Below are positions 39,702 to 48,863 of a DNA stretch of 64,000 bases, one piece after another. Made by a program: the position numbers and the translations under genes. The notes below the pieces were generated by a model that was not told where the DNA came from, did not search any database, and worked only from the letters and a program-made list of their open reading frames with translations. How positions within the stretch are numbered: position 1 is the first letter of the stretch; every line of letters starts with the position of its first letter. Source of the DNA: Arsukibacterium sp. UBA3155 (GTDB taxonomy: Bacteria > Pseudomonadota > Gammaproteobacteria > Enterobacterales > Alteromonadaceae); contig DEYP01000015.1 of the NCBI GenBank assembly GCA_002364615.1, positions 186,001-250,000 of the forward strand. The letters run 5' to 3'.

Positions 39702-42329
39702 TCAGCTATTCAGCTTATCACTGATATACTGCTGCGCTTTTGTCAGCATGGTCGGTAAAGCACTGCTGTCAGTGCCACCGGCCTGCGCCATATCGGGCCG
39801 ACCACCACCTTTCCCGCCAACCTGCTCTGCTGCCCAGGCAACCATCTGGCCGGCGTGCACTTTGCCGGTTAACTCGTTGCTAACGCCCGCAATTAAACTA
39901 ACTTTAGCATCGTTTACCGTTGCCAGCAGAATAACCGCCGGACTCAGTTTATTTTTCAGCTCGTCCAGCATGACTCTTAAGCTTTTCGGATCGGCCTGCT
40001 CAACCTCACTGACCAGCACATTGACGCCGGCGATTTGGCTAACCTGCTGCTCCAGTGACGAGCCAGCCTGGCTGGCCATTTTCGCTTTTAACTGTTCAAT
40101 GTCTTTTTCCAGGCCACGGCTTTTCTCCAGCGCTTGTTGCACTTTGTCGGCAAGGCTTAACATATCGCCTTTTACCAATGCCGCCGCTTGCGCAGCCTGC
40201 TGCTCCAGCAACTGAATATAATGCAGCGCGCCGTTGCCGCTTACTGCTTCAATCCGGCGGATGCCGGAAGCAATGCCTGCTTCAGCGACAATTTTAAAGA
40301 AACCAATATCACCGGTACGTTTGACATGCGTGCCACCGCACAGTTCGACAGAAAATTCACCCATCGACAACACCCGGACTTCTTCATCATACTTTTCGCC
40401 GAACAATGCCATGGCGCCTGCCGCTTTGGCTTGCTCAATCGGCATTAAACGGGTTTGCAACGGGTTATTCTGCTGAATTTGCTGGTTAACCAAAAGCTCA
40501 ATTTCACGCAACTCCGCGGCTTTGACCGCTTCAAAATGACTGAAATCAAACCGTAACCGTTCTGGCCCCACCAATGAGCCTTTCTGGGTAACATGTTCAC
40601 CTAATATTTGTCGCAGTGCCGCATGCAACAAGTGAGTGGCCGAGTGATTCTGTTTTATCGCGCTGCGCCGGTCACTGTCGATTCTGGCGGCAACTTTATC
40701 GCCAACCCGCAGATTTGCGCTGGCTTGTCCCTGATGAGCAAATGCTTTAGCTAACTTAATGGTATCGGTTACCGCAAACTCACCACCGCCGGCCAATAGT
40801 AATTTTCCGCTATCCCCCATCTGACCGCCAGACTCTGCATAAAACGGCGTTTCATCCAGCACTACCAAGCCGCTGTCACCTGCACTCAGACTGTCGACCG
40901 CTTTACCCTCGCTGAAAATTTCAACAATGGTCGCATCACCAAACTCATGATCATAGCCGGTAAACGCCGTATGCTGAGCAGAGCTTAACGTTGCATTGTA
41001 ATCCGCACCAAAATTTGAAGCTTGCTGGGCACGTTTTCGCTGTGCTGCCATAGCAGCATCAAAGCCCGGCTGGTCAATGGTCAGGTTACGCTCCCTTGCA
41101 ACATCATTGGTTAAATCTACCGGAAAGCCGTAGGTATCATACAATTTAAACACCAGCTCACCCGGGATCACGCTGCCGGTCAATTCCTTCAGCTCATCAT
41201 CCAGGATCGTCAGGCCACGTTCCAGTGTTTTGCCAAACTGCTCTTCTTCAAGTCGCAGCGCTTTTTCAATAACGGCTTGCTTCTCAATCAGCTCAGGGTA
41301 AGCCTCGCCCATTTGTGCTACCAGTGCTGCAACTAACTTATAGAAAAATGCCCCTTTCGCGCCCAGGGTGTTGCCATGACGCACAGCGCGGCGAATAATC
41401 CGGCGCAATACATAACCACGGCCTTCATTGGCCGGCAGCACGCCATCAATAATCAGAAACGCACAACTACGAATATGATCGCTTACTACCCGTAGCGATT
41501 TATCCGATAAGTCGGTGGCACCCGTTATCTCAGCAGCAGCCTTAATTAGTGCGGCAAAGGTGTCTATCTCGTAGTTACTGTGCACGCCCTGCAATATCGC
41601 AGCAATCCGTTCCAGGCCCATACCGGTATCAATACTGGGTTTAGCCAGCGGTTGCATTTCACCACCAGCCTGGCGGTTAAATTGCATAAACACGATATTC
41701 CAGATTTCAATAAAGCGATCACCATCTTCTTCCGGTGAACCCGGTGGGCCACCCCAGATATGCTCGCCATGGTCATAAAATATTTCGGTGCAAGGGCCAC
41801 AAGGACCGGTATCACCCATGGCCCAGAAATTATCAGAAGCATAGGGCGCACCCTTATTATCGCCAATGCGGACAATGCGCTCGGCTGGCACGCCAATTTC
41901 TTTTAACCAGATATCGTAAGCTTCATCATCTGAGGCATACACCGTTACCAGCAACTTTTCTTTTGGCAACTTGACCACTTCTGTTAAAAACTGCCAGGCA
42001 TAGCCGATTGCTTCACGTTTAAAATAATCGCCGAAACTGAAGTTACCTAACATTTCAAAAAAAGTATGATGGCGGGCTGTGTAGCCCACATTTTCCAGAT
42101 CGTTATGCTTGCCGCCTGCGCGGACACAACGCTGGGCAGATACCGCCCGGCTGTAGCTGCGCTGGTCCTGCCCTAAAAACACATCTTTAAACTGCACCAT
42201 ACCAGCGTTAGTAAACAATAAGGTGGCATCATTACCCGGAATAAGCGAACTGCTGGCAACTACCTGATGTTGTTTACTGGCAAAATAATCAAAAAAAGCC
42301 TGTCTGATTTTGGCCGAAGTCATCGTCAT
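39702..42329 (-). CDS. alaS: Alanyl-tRNA synthetase
   Basis: Class II synthetase that charges and proofreads tRNA-Ala. The 875-residue protein (E. coli 876) has the catalytic domain ([22 protein letters not shown], motif 2 region [18 protein letters not shown]), the editing domain with [13 protein letters not shown] and [13 protein letters not shown], and the C-terminal C-Ala domain (about 715-875). It follows recX by four bases, and AGGA lies upstream of the ATG. Confidence 0.98.
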   Translation of the reverse strand: MTMTSAKIRQAFFDYFASKQHQVVASSSLIPGNDATLLFTNAGMVQFKDVFLGQDQRSYSRAVSAQRCVRAGGKHNDLENVGYTARHHTFFEMLGNFSFGDYFKREAIGYAWQFLTEVVKLPKEKLLVTVYASDDEAYDIWLKEIGVPAERIVRIGDNKGAPYASDNFWAMGDTGPCGPCTEIFYDHGEHIWGGPPGSPEEDGDRFIEIWNIVFMQFNRQAGGEMQPLAKPSIDTGMGLERIAAILQGVHSNYEIDTFAALIKAAAEITGATDLSDKSLRVVSDHIRSCAFLIIDGVLPANEGRGYVLRRIIRRAVRHGNTLGAKGAFFYKLVAALVAQMGEAYPELIEKQAVIEKALRLEEEQFGKTLERGLTILDDELKELTGSVIPGELVFKLYDTYGFPVDLTNDVARERNLTIDQPGFDAAMAAQRKRAQQASNFGADYNATLSSAQHTAFTGYDHEFGDATIVEIFSEGKAVDSLSAGDSGLVVLDETPFYAESGGQMGDSGKLLLAGGGEFAVTDTIKLAKAFAHQGQASANLRVGDKVAARIDSDRRSAIKQNHSATHLLHAALRQILGEHVTQKGSLVGPERLRFDFSHFEAVKAAELREIELLVNQQIQQNNPLQTRLMPIEQAKAAGAMALFGEKYDEEVRVLSMGEFSVELCGGTHVKRTGDIGFFKIVAEAGIASGIRRIEAVSGNGALHYIQLLEQQAAQAAALVKGDMLSLADKVQQALEKSRGLEKDIEQLKAKMASQAGSSLEQQVSQIAGVNVLVSEVEQADPKSLRVMLDELKNKLSPAVILLATVNDAKVSLIAGVSNELTGKVHAGQMVAWAAEQVGGKGGGRPDMAQAGGTDSSALPTMLTKAQQYISDKLNS

Positions 42330-42333
42330 GAAA

Positions 42334-42801
42334 CTATCCTGTCCGGTTAGGTTGGTTTGTTAATTCAGTAAATACTGCCTTTATTTGCTCGCCACTAAAA
42401 CCCCGGCGCTGCAAAAAGGCCATTCGTTTTGTTTTTTCTTTATAATCACTTATCGGGCTGTCGCCATATTTTTTCTGATAAGCAGCACTGGCTAATGCCC
42501 ACCAGTCAATAGCCAGCGCATGCAGACAACTATTTAGTTGTTCAACACTGATTTTCTGCGCCCGGCATTCCTGCAGCAGGTAATTATACCCATACCCCTG
42601 GCGCGCCCTGTTGCGTACCAGCATACTTAAAAACCGGCTTTCATCAAGGTACTGCTGTGCTTTGCACCACTCGATAACGGCGCTTAACTGTTCTGGCAAC
42701 GCGCCTTTCTGGCGCAACTTCTGACTCAACTGGGCTTCGCTGTAGTCCCGCCGGCTAAGCCAGTTTAAGGCGTTTTTCTTCAGCTGGGCCAGTTCAGCCA
42801 T
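42334..42801 (-). CDS. recX: Regulatory protein RecX
   Basis: Small basic protein that binds RecA filaments and inhibits their extension. The 155-residue product has the RecX helix repeats ([82 protein letters not shown]). recX-alaS-csrA matches the common order, but recA, normally directly upstream, is replaced by a membrane-protein gene two bases away. Confidence 0.93.
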   Translation of the reverse strand: MAELAQLKKNALNWLSRRDYSEAQLSQKLRQKGALPEQLSAVIEWCKAQQYLDESRFLSMLVRNRARQGYGYNYLLQECRAQKISVEQLNSCLHALAIDWWALASAAYQKKYGDSPISDYKEKTKRMAFLQRRGFSGEQIKAVFTELTNQPNRTG

Positions 42802-42803
42802 GC

Positions 42804-43550
42804 TTAAACCTCTAATATGCCGTCATCTGATGATTTTACCTGCAGCGCAAATACCTCGTTAAAAGACAAAAAGAAGGCAATGTTTAACAGCGGTAAAACC
42901 ACGATTAAGCCAATAAAAAATGTGGGCACGGTTAACAGCACCAGCGCCATGCTCAGCAAACCAAAAACCAGCAGTGCCGCCACATTACGCCAACAGGCAA
43001 TAAAGCTGGTTTGCAGCACCGCCAGAATACGTTGTTCTTTTAAAAAGTAAGCAATGGCGACCGCATAGGCAAATAACATAAACACCAGAGCAAACAACGC
43101 CACCAATACCAGCAATTGCCAGGTAATGGTTATATCAGCGGTACTTTGACTCTCAATTGCAGTAGACATCGGCAATAGCAATTGCTGTTGAAAACTGATT
43201 AAAGGCGTTAACAACAATACTTTGAGCGCACCAATAGCTAATAAGATTAAGCGGCAGGCCGGTTCAGCCAGCGGTTTAAATACCCAATCAACCGTCACGT
43301 GTTGCTGGTGCTGAACACCAACAATAGCTTTGTAGAACCCAGCCGTTAAAAACGGATTCAGAAATACCCAGACTATCGCCGTCAGCTGGTTCAGCTGCAA
43401 TAAAAAACCCAGACAAGCGGTCAGTAAAAACATTGCCATAAACAGCACTGGGGTCTTTTTAAACAGCTGCCAGGCGCCAGACAACCATTGCAGCGATGCA
43501 GTAGCGCTAACCCTTCTGATAATCAGTTTCAGTTGAAACGGCTTTTCCAC
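42804..43550 (-). CDS. BPSS1780-like multi-pass membrane protein
   Basis: Inner-membrane protein of about 248 residues with six hydrophobic segments in pairs. GAWQLFKKTPVLFMAMFLLTACLGFLL resembles the start of BPSS1780/DUF-type membrane proteins found in many proteobacteria, function unknown. GTG 43550 (VEKPFQLKLIIRRV) is chosen because GAGG lies six bases upstream; the frame is open to ATG 43604, which would add 18 residues with no membrane character. It ends two bases before recX and is probably in the same transcript. Confidence 0.7.
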   Translation of the reverse strand: MEKPFQLKLIIRRVSATASLQWLSGAWQLFKKTPVLFMAMFLLTACLGFLLQLNQLTAIVWVFLNPFLTAGFYKAIVGVQHQQHVTVDWVFKPLAEPACRLILLAIGALKVLLLTPLISFQQQLLLPMSTAIESQSTADITITWQLLVLVALFALVFMLFAYAVAIAYFLKEQRILAVLQTSFIACWRNVAALLVFGLLSMALVLLTVPTFFIGLIVVLPLLNIAFFLSFNEVFALQVKSSDDGILEV

Positions 43551-43743
43551 AGTAACCTCTTGCCGGTACTGACAGCGTGTGCTGCCATTAGAGGCCGCTA
43601 TCATACTGCAAAACCGCTTAAAATAAGAGAGCTGCGATTAATTTCAGCATCTGCGGCAGAAATATGGCAAATGGCCGATAACCGGGCTTGCTTTGCTGTG
43701 ACCGGGCCGCATAATAGCAACATCATTCTATTGAGGCGTTACT

Positions 43744-44250
43744 ATGGAAAAGTTTGTTGAAAATCTTATTTATTCTGCCCGCTGGATTATGGCACCAATT
43801 TATCTGGGGCTTAGCCTGGCGTTAATGGCACTGGCAATAAAGTTTTTTCAGGAAATTATCCATATCATTCCTATTATTTTCAGTATGAAAGAAGTCGAGC
43901 TGATTCTGGTCGTGCTGTCGTTAATTGATATTGCACTGGTTGGCGGCCTGTTGGTCATGGTGATGTTTTCTGGTTACGAGAACTTCGTATCAAGGCTGGA
44001 TTTAGAAGGCAATGACGATAAATTAAGTTGGTTGGGTAAACTGGACGCAGGCTCCCTGAAAAATAAAGTGGCCGCCTCAATTGTGGCCATCTCTTCTATT
44101 CATTTGCTTAAAGTATTTATGAATACTGAAGTCATTCCTAATGACAAAATAAAATGGTATTTGTTTATTCACATTACGTTTGTGTTATCCGCTTTTGCGA
44201 TGGGTTATCTGGATAAATTGCTGCGGGATGACAAAACCAAAGCACTTTGA
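43744..44250 (+). CDS. yqhA: UPF0114 (YqhA) membrane protein
   Basis: Inner-membrane protein of 168 residues with four hydrophobic segments (about 12-32, 52-78, 106-124, 138-157), matching the length and pattern of E. coli YqhA (164). [30 protein letters not shown] and [12 protein letters not shown] are characteristic. Function is unknown. Divergent from the BPSS1780-like gene across 139 to 193 bases, with GAGG before the ATG. Confidence 0.9.
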   Translation: MEKFVENLIYSARWIMAPIYLGLSLALMALAIKFFQEIIHIIPIIFSMKEVELILVVLSLIDIALVGGLLVMVMFSGYENFVSRLDLEGNDDKLSWLGKLDAGSLKNKVAASIVAISSIHLLKVFMNTEVIPNDKIKWYLFIHITFVLSAFAMGYLDKLLRDDKTKAL

Positions 44251-44260
44251 CAGACAGTGC

Positions 44261-45022
44261 TTAACTGTCAGTGCATAGCAGGCTATGTGGCAGACTTTGG
44301 TTTTCCTCACCAAAGTATTTGCGCTGTAAGCGCTGATACCAGCTATCCAGAATTACACTGAGCAGCGCCCGGTCGAAAGCACGCTGCACATTTGCATCCC
44401 GAAATGCAGCGCGGTAAACCGTGGTGTTAAATAACGGATGCATAGCCATCGCTTCGGCATCATCGTGCTGCAACCGATAATAATTGTAAATATTGCGGTC
44501 CATAACCACTACTTGAACCCGCTGCGATAAAAGCATGGTCAGTTGCGCTTGCTGATCAACCGTCTCACGGTAATTGGCTGAAATTTTTACCATATCAGTA
44601 TAGTCTGGCCCCAAAACTAAACTGGCATTCTGAAAAGCAAGTACCGAATAGCGTCCCAGATCACTGCTGTGACTAATAACCAATTTATCTTTTGCCAGAC
44701 TAACCGCAATATTCTGGTAACGAATATACGGGTTAGAATAAAACAGGCCAGCCTCTTCATTGGATACCGGTTGCAAACTGGCAATATCACCCTCACCCTG
44801 CAACAGCAGTGGTTTAATCCGCGCATTGGGAACAAATAAAAAAACTGGCTCATAGCCCATCCTGCTAACCACCTCAGCCAGCAATTCCACCTCATAGCCT
44901 GAAATATTCGCGGTATTAATATAAGGGGGTTTTTGCTGGCCTACCAGCACCGTAAGTGGCGCGGCTGCCAGCACACCTTGCGTTGCCAGTAGCAGCAAGA
45001 CCAGGATCCAATTCAATCGCAC
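44261..45022 (-). CDS. Periplasmic solute-binding family-3-like protein
   Basis: Exported protein of 253 residues: signal peptide 1-20 (MRLNWILVLLLLATQGVLAA), then LTVLVGQQKPPYINTANISGYEVELLAEVV, the beginning of a family-3 binding fold. A second lobe (about 110-200) is recognisable. There is no transporter in the neighbourhood. It is divergent from the propeller hybrid kinase at 45191, so it may deliver a periplasmic signal to that kinase; this is inference from position only. Confidence 0.75.
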   Translation of the reverse strand: MRLNWILVLLLLATQGVLAAAPLTVLVGQQKPPYINTANISGYEVELLAEVVSRMGYEPVFLFVPNARIKPLLLQGEGDIASLQPVSNEEAGLFYSNPYIRYQNIAVSLAKDKLVISHSSDLGRYSVLAFQNASLVLGPDYTDMVKISANYRETVDQQAQLTMLLSQRVQVVVMDRNIYNYYRLQHDDAEAMAMHPLFNTTVYRAAFRDANVQRAFDRALLSVILDSWYQRLQRKYFGEENQSLPHSLLCTDS

Positions 45023-45093
45023 AGGCGCACTCCTTACTTAATGTTTTAAAGAGCATAACGCCTTTTCTGCAAACTGAAAGACCTTATTTGATC

Positions 45094-45101
45094 ACCTAGG
45101 T
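45094..45101. promoter_or_regulatory. Palindrome ACCTAGGT in a divergent intergenic region
   Basis: Perfect 8-bp palindrome, within GATCACCTAGGTCATG, halfway between the binding-protein gene and the hybrid-kinase gene. It might be a regulator half-site shared by both; no factor assigned. Confidence 0.25.
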
Positions 45102-45144
45102 CATGCCTGAATGCTTGGCTCGGAAGAATACTCCAGTTAAGATA

Positions 45145-45173
45145 GGCCGCTTGTCAGTCTGACGGCAGCGGCC
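45145..45173 (+). promoter_or_regulatory. Hairpin in the hybrid-kinase 5' leader
   Basis: GGCCGCT and AGCGGCC (7 bp) enclose GTCAG/CTGAC. The hairpin ends 17 bases before the GTG start and 7 bases before its GGAG, so it may affect translation. No T-tract follows. Confidence 0.45.
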
Positions 45174-45190
45174 AAGAAATGGAGTTCACT

Positions 45191-48100
45191 GTGCCCGACT
45201 TTAGGTGGTTTCTCGACCAGAGCTATAGGTTACTGGCCAGGATTACATTGCTCATTATCGTTGTGCTGGCGCCAATGTCGGCGCTTGCCGCCACGTTTGA
45301 GCACGGCATGCCTATGCTGCATAACCTGAAACCAAAAGATTATCATGCGGGCACCCAAAATTGGGCGCTGCTGCAGGATCAACGTGGGGTGCTGTATGTC
45401 GGCAATAACGTCGGCGTACTGGAATATGATGGCCAGAACTGGCGGATCATGCAAACCGGCAATAAATCAGTGGCCCGCTCGCTCGCCCTCTCTGCCGATG
45501 GCCGGGTTTATGTAGGGGCGAAGGGAGATATTGGTTATATCGACCATAGTGAAGGCCAATCCCGCTATCAGTCTTTACTGCATTTAGTTCCCGCCAGCTT
45601 TCGTGATTTCCGGGATGTCAGACAGACCTTTGTCAGCGACGACAGCGTGTATTTTGCCAGTCGCGATTATGTGTTCCGGTTACATAATGAAAAAATTGAG
45701 GTCTGGCGCAGCAATAGCAGCTTTTTAAAAGCGTTCTGGGTTAATAAGCGCCTTTACATCAGAGAAGAAGGTACTGGCTTGCTGGTATTGCAGCAGGGTA
45801 ACTTCCAGCTAGTGCCGGGCGGCGAGCATTTTGCCCATGAAAGTCTTTTTGTACTTGAAGCATACTCTGACGACACCTTGCTGGCAGGAAGCCGGGAAAC
45901 AGGTTTGTATTTACTGAATGACAAAGGGGTTGCGCGGCTGCCAACGGCTTATGATCAGCAGTTAAAGCAGGCGGTACTTTATTCAGGCCTGACCCTGAAC
46001 AACGGCGACATTGCCCTTGGTACCGTGCAAAACGGGGTTTACATCCTGAACAGGCAGGGAGAACTGGTTGGCCACTACAATCGCAATGCCGGTTTGCTAG
46101 ATCAGAATGTCAGAGCCTTATACCAGGATCATCAGGGTGGGCTCTGGCTCGGTCTTGATCATGGCCTGTCCAGGATTGCATTACATTCTGCAATCACCGC
46201 CCATCGCGGTGCCAGCGGCCTGGCAGGCAATGTGCTGGCACTCACCCGCTATCAGCAACATCTTTATGCCGGCACCAGCCTGGGGTTGTTCCGATTGCAG
46301 CGCCGCCAGGATGGCAGTGGCGAATTTGTGCAGTTAGCGCCGCTGCAAAAGCAAACCTGGGGCTTTACCGAGTTTCGCCAGCGTCTGCTTATTGCTAACA
46401 ATGACGGTGTTTATCAGTTAGCTCAAGAGCAACTTACCTTAATCAGGCCCTCGCCTCAGGCCAGTAAAATTTTACAGGTCTCCGAGCGTGATCCCAGTCG
46501 GGTTTATGTCGGGCTGCAGGATGGCCTGGCCACCATGCGTTTCGTTGACGGCCAATGGCTTGACGAAGGCCGGGTACCAGGCGTAGCAGGAAACCTGAAC
46601 AGCATCGTTGAAATGGCAAATGGTGAGCTGTGGCTGGGCACCCTGGCCCATGGTGTCTATCGGTTACTCTTGCCCGCATCCTGGCAAGGCGGTGATTCTG
46701 TACCGCTGGCTATCACCCGCTTTACCAAAGATCAGGGCTTGCCCAGTCTGAACAGAAATTCTGTGCACGTTTTAGATGATCAGCTTTTCATCGCCTCGGT
46801 AAGTGGCATGCAACGTTATGATGCGGCGCAGCAACAATTTGAACTGGCTGCCGCTTTTAAGGGCTTATTCAACGATAAGCAACCCTGGGTTCGAAACCCC
46901 GTTGCCGATGCAAACGGCAGGATCTGGATGTTGCTCTGGGACAATTTGAACGGCACCCGCTCAGCAGGGGTCGCCATACCCGACGATAACGGCAGCTATC
47001 AATGGCATGATAATGCTTTACAGCCCTTATCCGACATCCCGCTGGATACCATTCTGGTGGAATGGCCACTAATTTGGTTTGGCGGTGCCGAGGGTATTTT
47101 CCGCTTTGCCGATGATCAGTATCAACAACATCAGCCCAAACCTCCGCTGCTGCGTAAAGTGTTGGTCGACCAGCAACAGCTTATTTATAGTGGCGGAGCA
47201 TTACCCGACACTATTGCCCTGAGTAGCGAGCAACGGAATTTACGATTTCAGTTCAGCAGCCCCAACTATAATCCGTTACAGCCCGATCAATTGCAGGTAC
47301 GTCTGCTGGGCCATGATAAAGAATGGTCCAGTTGGCGCCAGGAGCATTATCGTGAATACACCAACCTGCAAAGTGGCCGCTATGAGTTTCAGCTCAGAGC
47401 CAGAAATGTGACGGGCCAGATTAGTACAGCGGATAGTCTGCATTTTCAGATAGCCAGCCCCTGGTACTGGCACTGGAGCATGCTGCTCGCTTATCTGCTG
47501 CTTAGTATCACGCTACTGTATTTGCTGCACAGATGGCGCATGCACAGCGCTATTACTGAACAACAACGCCTGAGCAAGCAAGTGGCACTGCGCACCGAAC
47601 ACCTGGAGCAGACCATGCAGCAGCTGCAACAGGCGCGGGAAACGGCAGAAAGCGCCACCAGGGCTAAGACCCAGTTTCTGGCGAATATGAGCCATGAGCT
47701 GCGCACACCACTAAATGCCGTGCTGGGTTTTGCTGAACTGGCCGAAGCAACGACGGCGGTAGAACACAAACAACAATATCTGCTGAGAATTCGTGCCGCG
47801 GGCAAAATTCTGCTCAGCATTATTAATGACATTCTGGACTTCTCAAAAATTGAGGCGGGCAAGCTGGTGGTAGAGCAAACCGATTTTTCTCTGCGCGCGA
47901 CGCTCACTCAGGTGGAAGATCTGTTCAGCAATCAGATAACCAGCAAGGGCCTGCAGTACCAACGCAGCCTGCCAGCCACTATTGCAGATAGCCGCCGTGG
48001 CGATCCGCTGCGGTTAAGCCAGATATTAATGAACCTGTTAAGCAATGCTGTTAAGTTCACCGACAAGGGCCAAATCCAGTTACGTATCACTGCGCTAAAT

Positions 48101-48853
48101 CATGATCAATTGCATTTTGCGTTAACCGATAGTGGCATTGGCATTAGCGAGAACGAGCAAAGCCAGTTATTTCAGGCATTTCAGCAAGCCGATAACTCGG
48201 TAAGCCGCAAATATGGTGGCACTGGCCTTGGCCTGGCTATTTGTCAAAGACTGCTGCAATTAATGGATTCTGAGCTAAAGCTGGAAAGTGAGCCTGGCGT
48301 TGGCAGCACCTTCAGCTTTAGCCTGACTTTGCCTGCTGTCGCCAGCAAAACCGGGCATGTCGAAGCAATGAATACCCAGGTCGGCGCACCTGTTGGTCAT
48401 ATTGAAAATATCAGTCAACGTGAAAACGTGAGTCACAGTGAAGATGTCAGTCAGAGCGAGCATGACAGTATACCGGATACCGGCGATACCCAACGAATAT
48501 TGGTGATTGATGACAATTATTTTAATCAGAATCTGCTAAAACTGATGCTGGAAAAAATTGGTTATCAGGTGCACGTTGCAAGCGGTGGACAGCAAGCCCT
48601 GAGCTGGCTGCAACAGCATAGCGCCGCACTTATTTTACTGGATATCGAAATGCCAGAGATGGATGGCTTTGCCACTTTGCAAGCCGTGCGCCAGCGCTCT
48701 GCGCTGGATCAGGTACCGGTGCTGGCACTTACGGCGCATCATAACCGCGAGCTGACCGACCGGATCCTCAGCAGCGGCTTTATCGATATCCTGACCAAAC
48801 CTGTTGAGCTCTCAGCGCTCTCAGCAAAAATAAAGCAGGTATTACACACCTGA
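45191..48853 (+). CDS. Two-component propeller hybrid sensor histidine kinase
   Basis: Membrane hybrid kinase of 1220 residues with a large periplasmic sensor. Order: signal anchor (about 10-33), two-component regulator (Reg_prop) repeats forming beta-propellers (about 40-660, e.g. GGLWLGLDHGLSRI, GELWLGTLAHGVYRL), a Y_Y_Y domain (about 680-755), a transmembrane helix (about 757-780), coiled coil, HisKA (His codon 47693-47695 in NMSHELRTPLN), HATPase_c with GTGLGLAIC, a repetitive linker (about 1072-1095) and a receiver (Asp codon 48641-48643 in LLDIEMPEMDG). GTG 45191 is preferred to ATG 45179 because GGAG lies six bases before it, inside the would-be first codons. In related bacteria such kinases often sense sugars, but the ligand here is unknown. 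Confidence 0.9.
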   Translation: MPDFRWFLDQSYRLLARITLLIIVVLAPMSALAATFEHGMPMLHNLKPKDYHAGTQNWALLQDQRGVLYVGNNVGVLEYDGQNWRIMQTGNKSVARSLALSADGRVYVGAKGDIGYIDHSEGQSRYQSLLHLVPASFRDFRDVRQTFVSDDSVYFASRDYVFRLHNEKIEVWRSNSSFLKAFWVNKRLYIREEGTGLLVLQQGNFQLVPGGEHFAHESLFVLEAYSDDTLLAGSRETGLYLLNDKGVARLPTAYDQQLKQAVLYSGLTLNNGDIALGTVQNGVYILNRQGELVGHYNRNAGLLDQNVRALYQDHQGGLWLGLDHGLSRIALHSAITAHRGASGLAGNVLALTRYQQHLYAGTSLGLFRLQRRQDGSGEFVQLAPLQKQTWGFTEFRQRLLIANNDGVYQLAQEQLTLIRPSPQASKILQVSERDPSRVYVGLQDGLATMRFVDGQWLDEGRVPGVAGNLNSIVEMANGELWLGTLAHGVYRLLLPASWQGGDSVPLAITRFTKDQGLPSLNRNSVHVLDDQLFIASVSGMQRYDAAQQQFELAAAFKGLFNDKQPWVRNPVADANGRIWMLLWDNLNGTRSAGVAIPDDNGSYQWHDNALQPLSDIPLDTILVEWPLIWFGGAEGIFRFADDQYQQHQPKPPLLRKVLVDQQQLIYSGGALPDTIALSSEQRNLRFQFSSPNYNPLQPDQLQVRLLGHDKEWSSWRQEHYREYTNLQSGRYEFQLRARNVTGQISTADSLHFQIASPWYWHWSMLLAYLLLSITLLYLLHRWRMHSAITEQQRLSKQVALRTEHLEQTMQQLQQARETAESATRAKTQFLANMSHELRTPLNAVLGFAELAEATTAVEHKQQYLLRIRAAGKILLSIINDILDFSKIEAGKLVVEQTDFSLRATLTQVEDLFSNQITSKGLQYQRSLPATIADSRRGDPLRLSQILMNLLSNAVKFTDKGQIQLRITALNHDQLHFALTDSGIGISENEQSQLFQAFQQADNSVSRKYGGTGLGLAICQRLLQLMDSELKLESEPGVGSTFSFSLTLPAVASKTGHVEAMNTQVGAPVGHIENISQRENVSHSEDVSQSEHDSIPDTGDTQRILVIDDNYFNQNLLKLMLEKIGYQVHVASGGQQALSWLQQHSAALILLDIEMPEMDGFATLQAVRQRSALDQVPVLALTAHHNRELTDRILSSGFIDILTKPVELSALSAKIKQVLHT
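48404..48475 (+). repeat. In-frame 18-bp tandem repeats in the kinase linker
   Basis: Four successive 18-base units encode ENISQR, ENVSHS, EDVSQS and EHDSIP between the ATPase and receiver domains. They preserve reading frame and a Ser/Glu-rich six-residue period. Confidence 0.75.
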
Positions 48854-48863
48854 AGCGGCCGGC

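Noticed and set aside
44240..44262. AAGCACT/AGTGCTT hairpin at the end of yqhA as a terminator
   Set aside because: No T-tract on either strand and competing pairings; too weak to support.
45230..48493. Several minus-strand open frames under the hybrid kinase
   Set aside because: They are complementary shadows of the kinase coding sequence, with no ribosome sites or domains.
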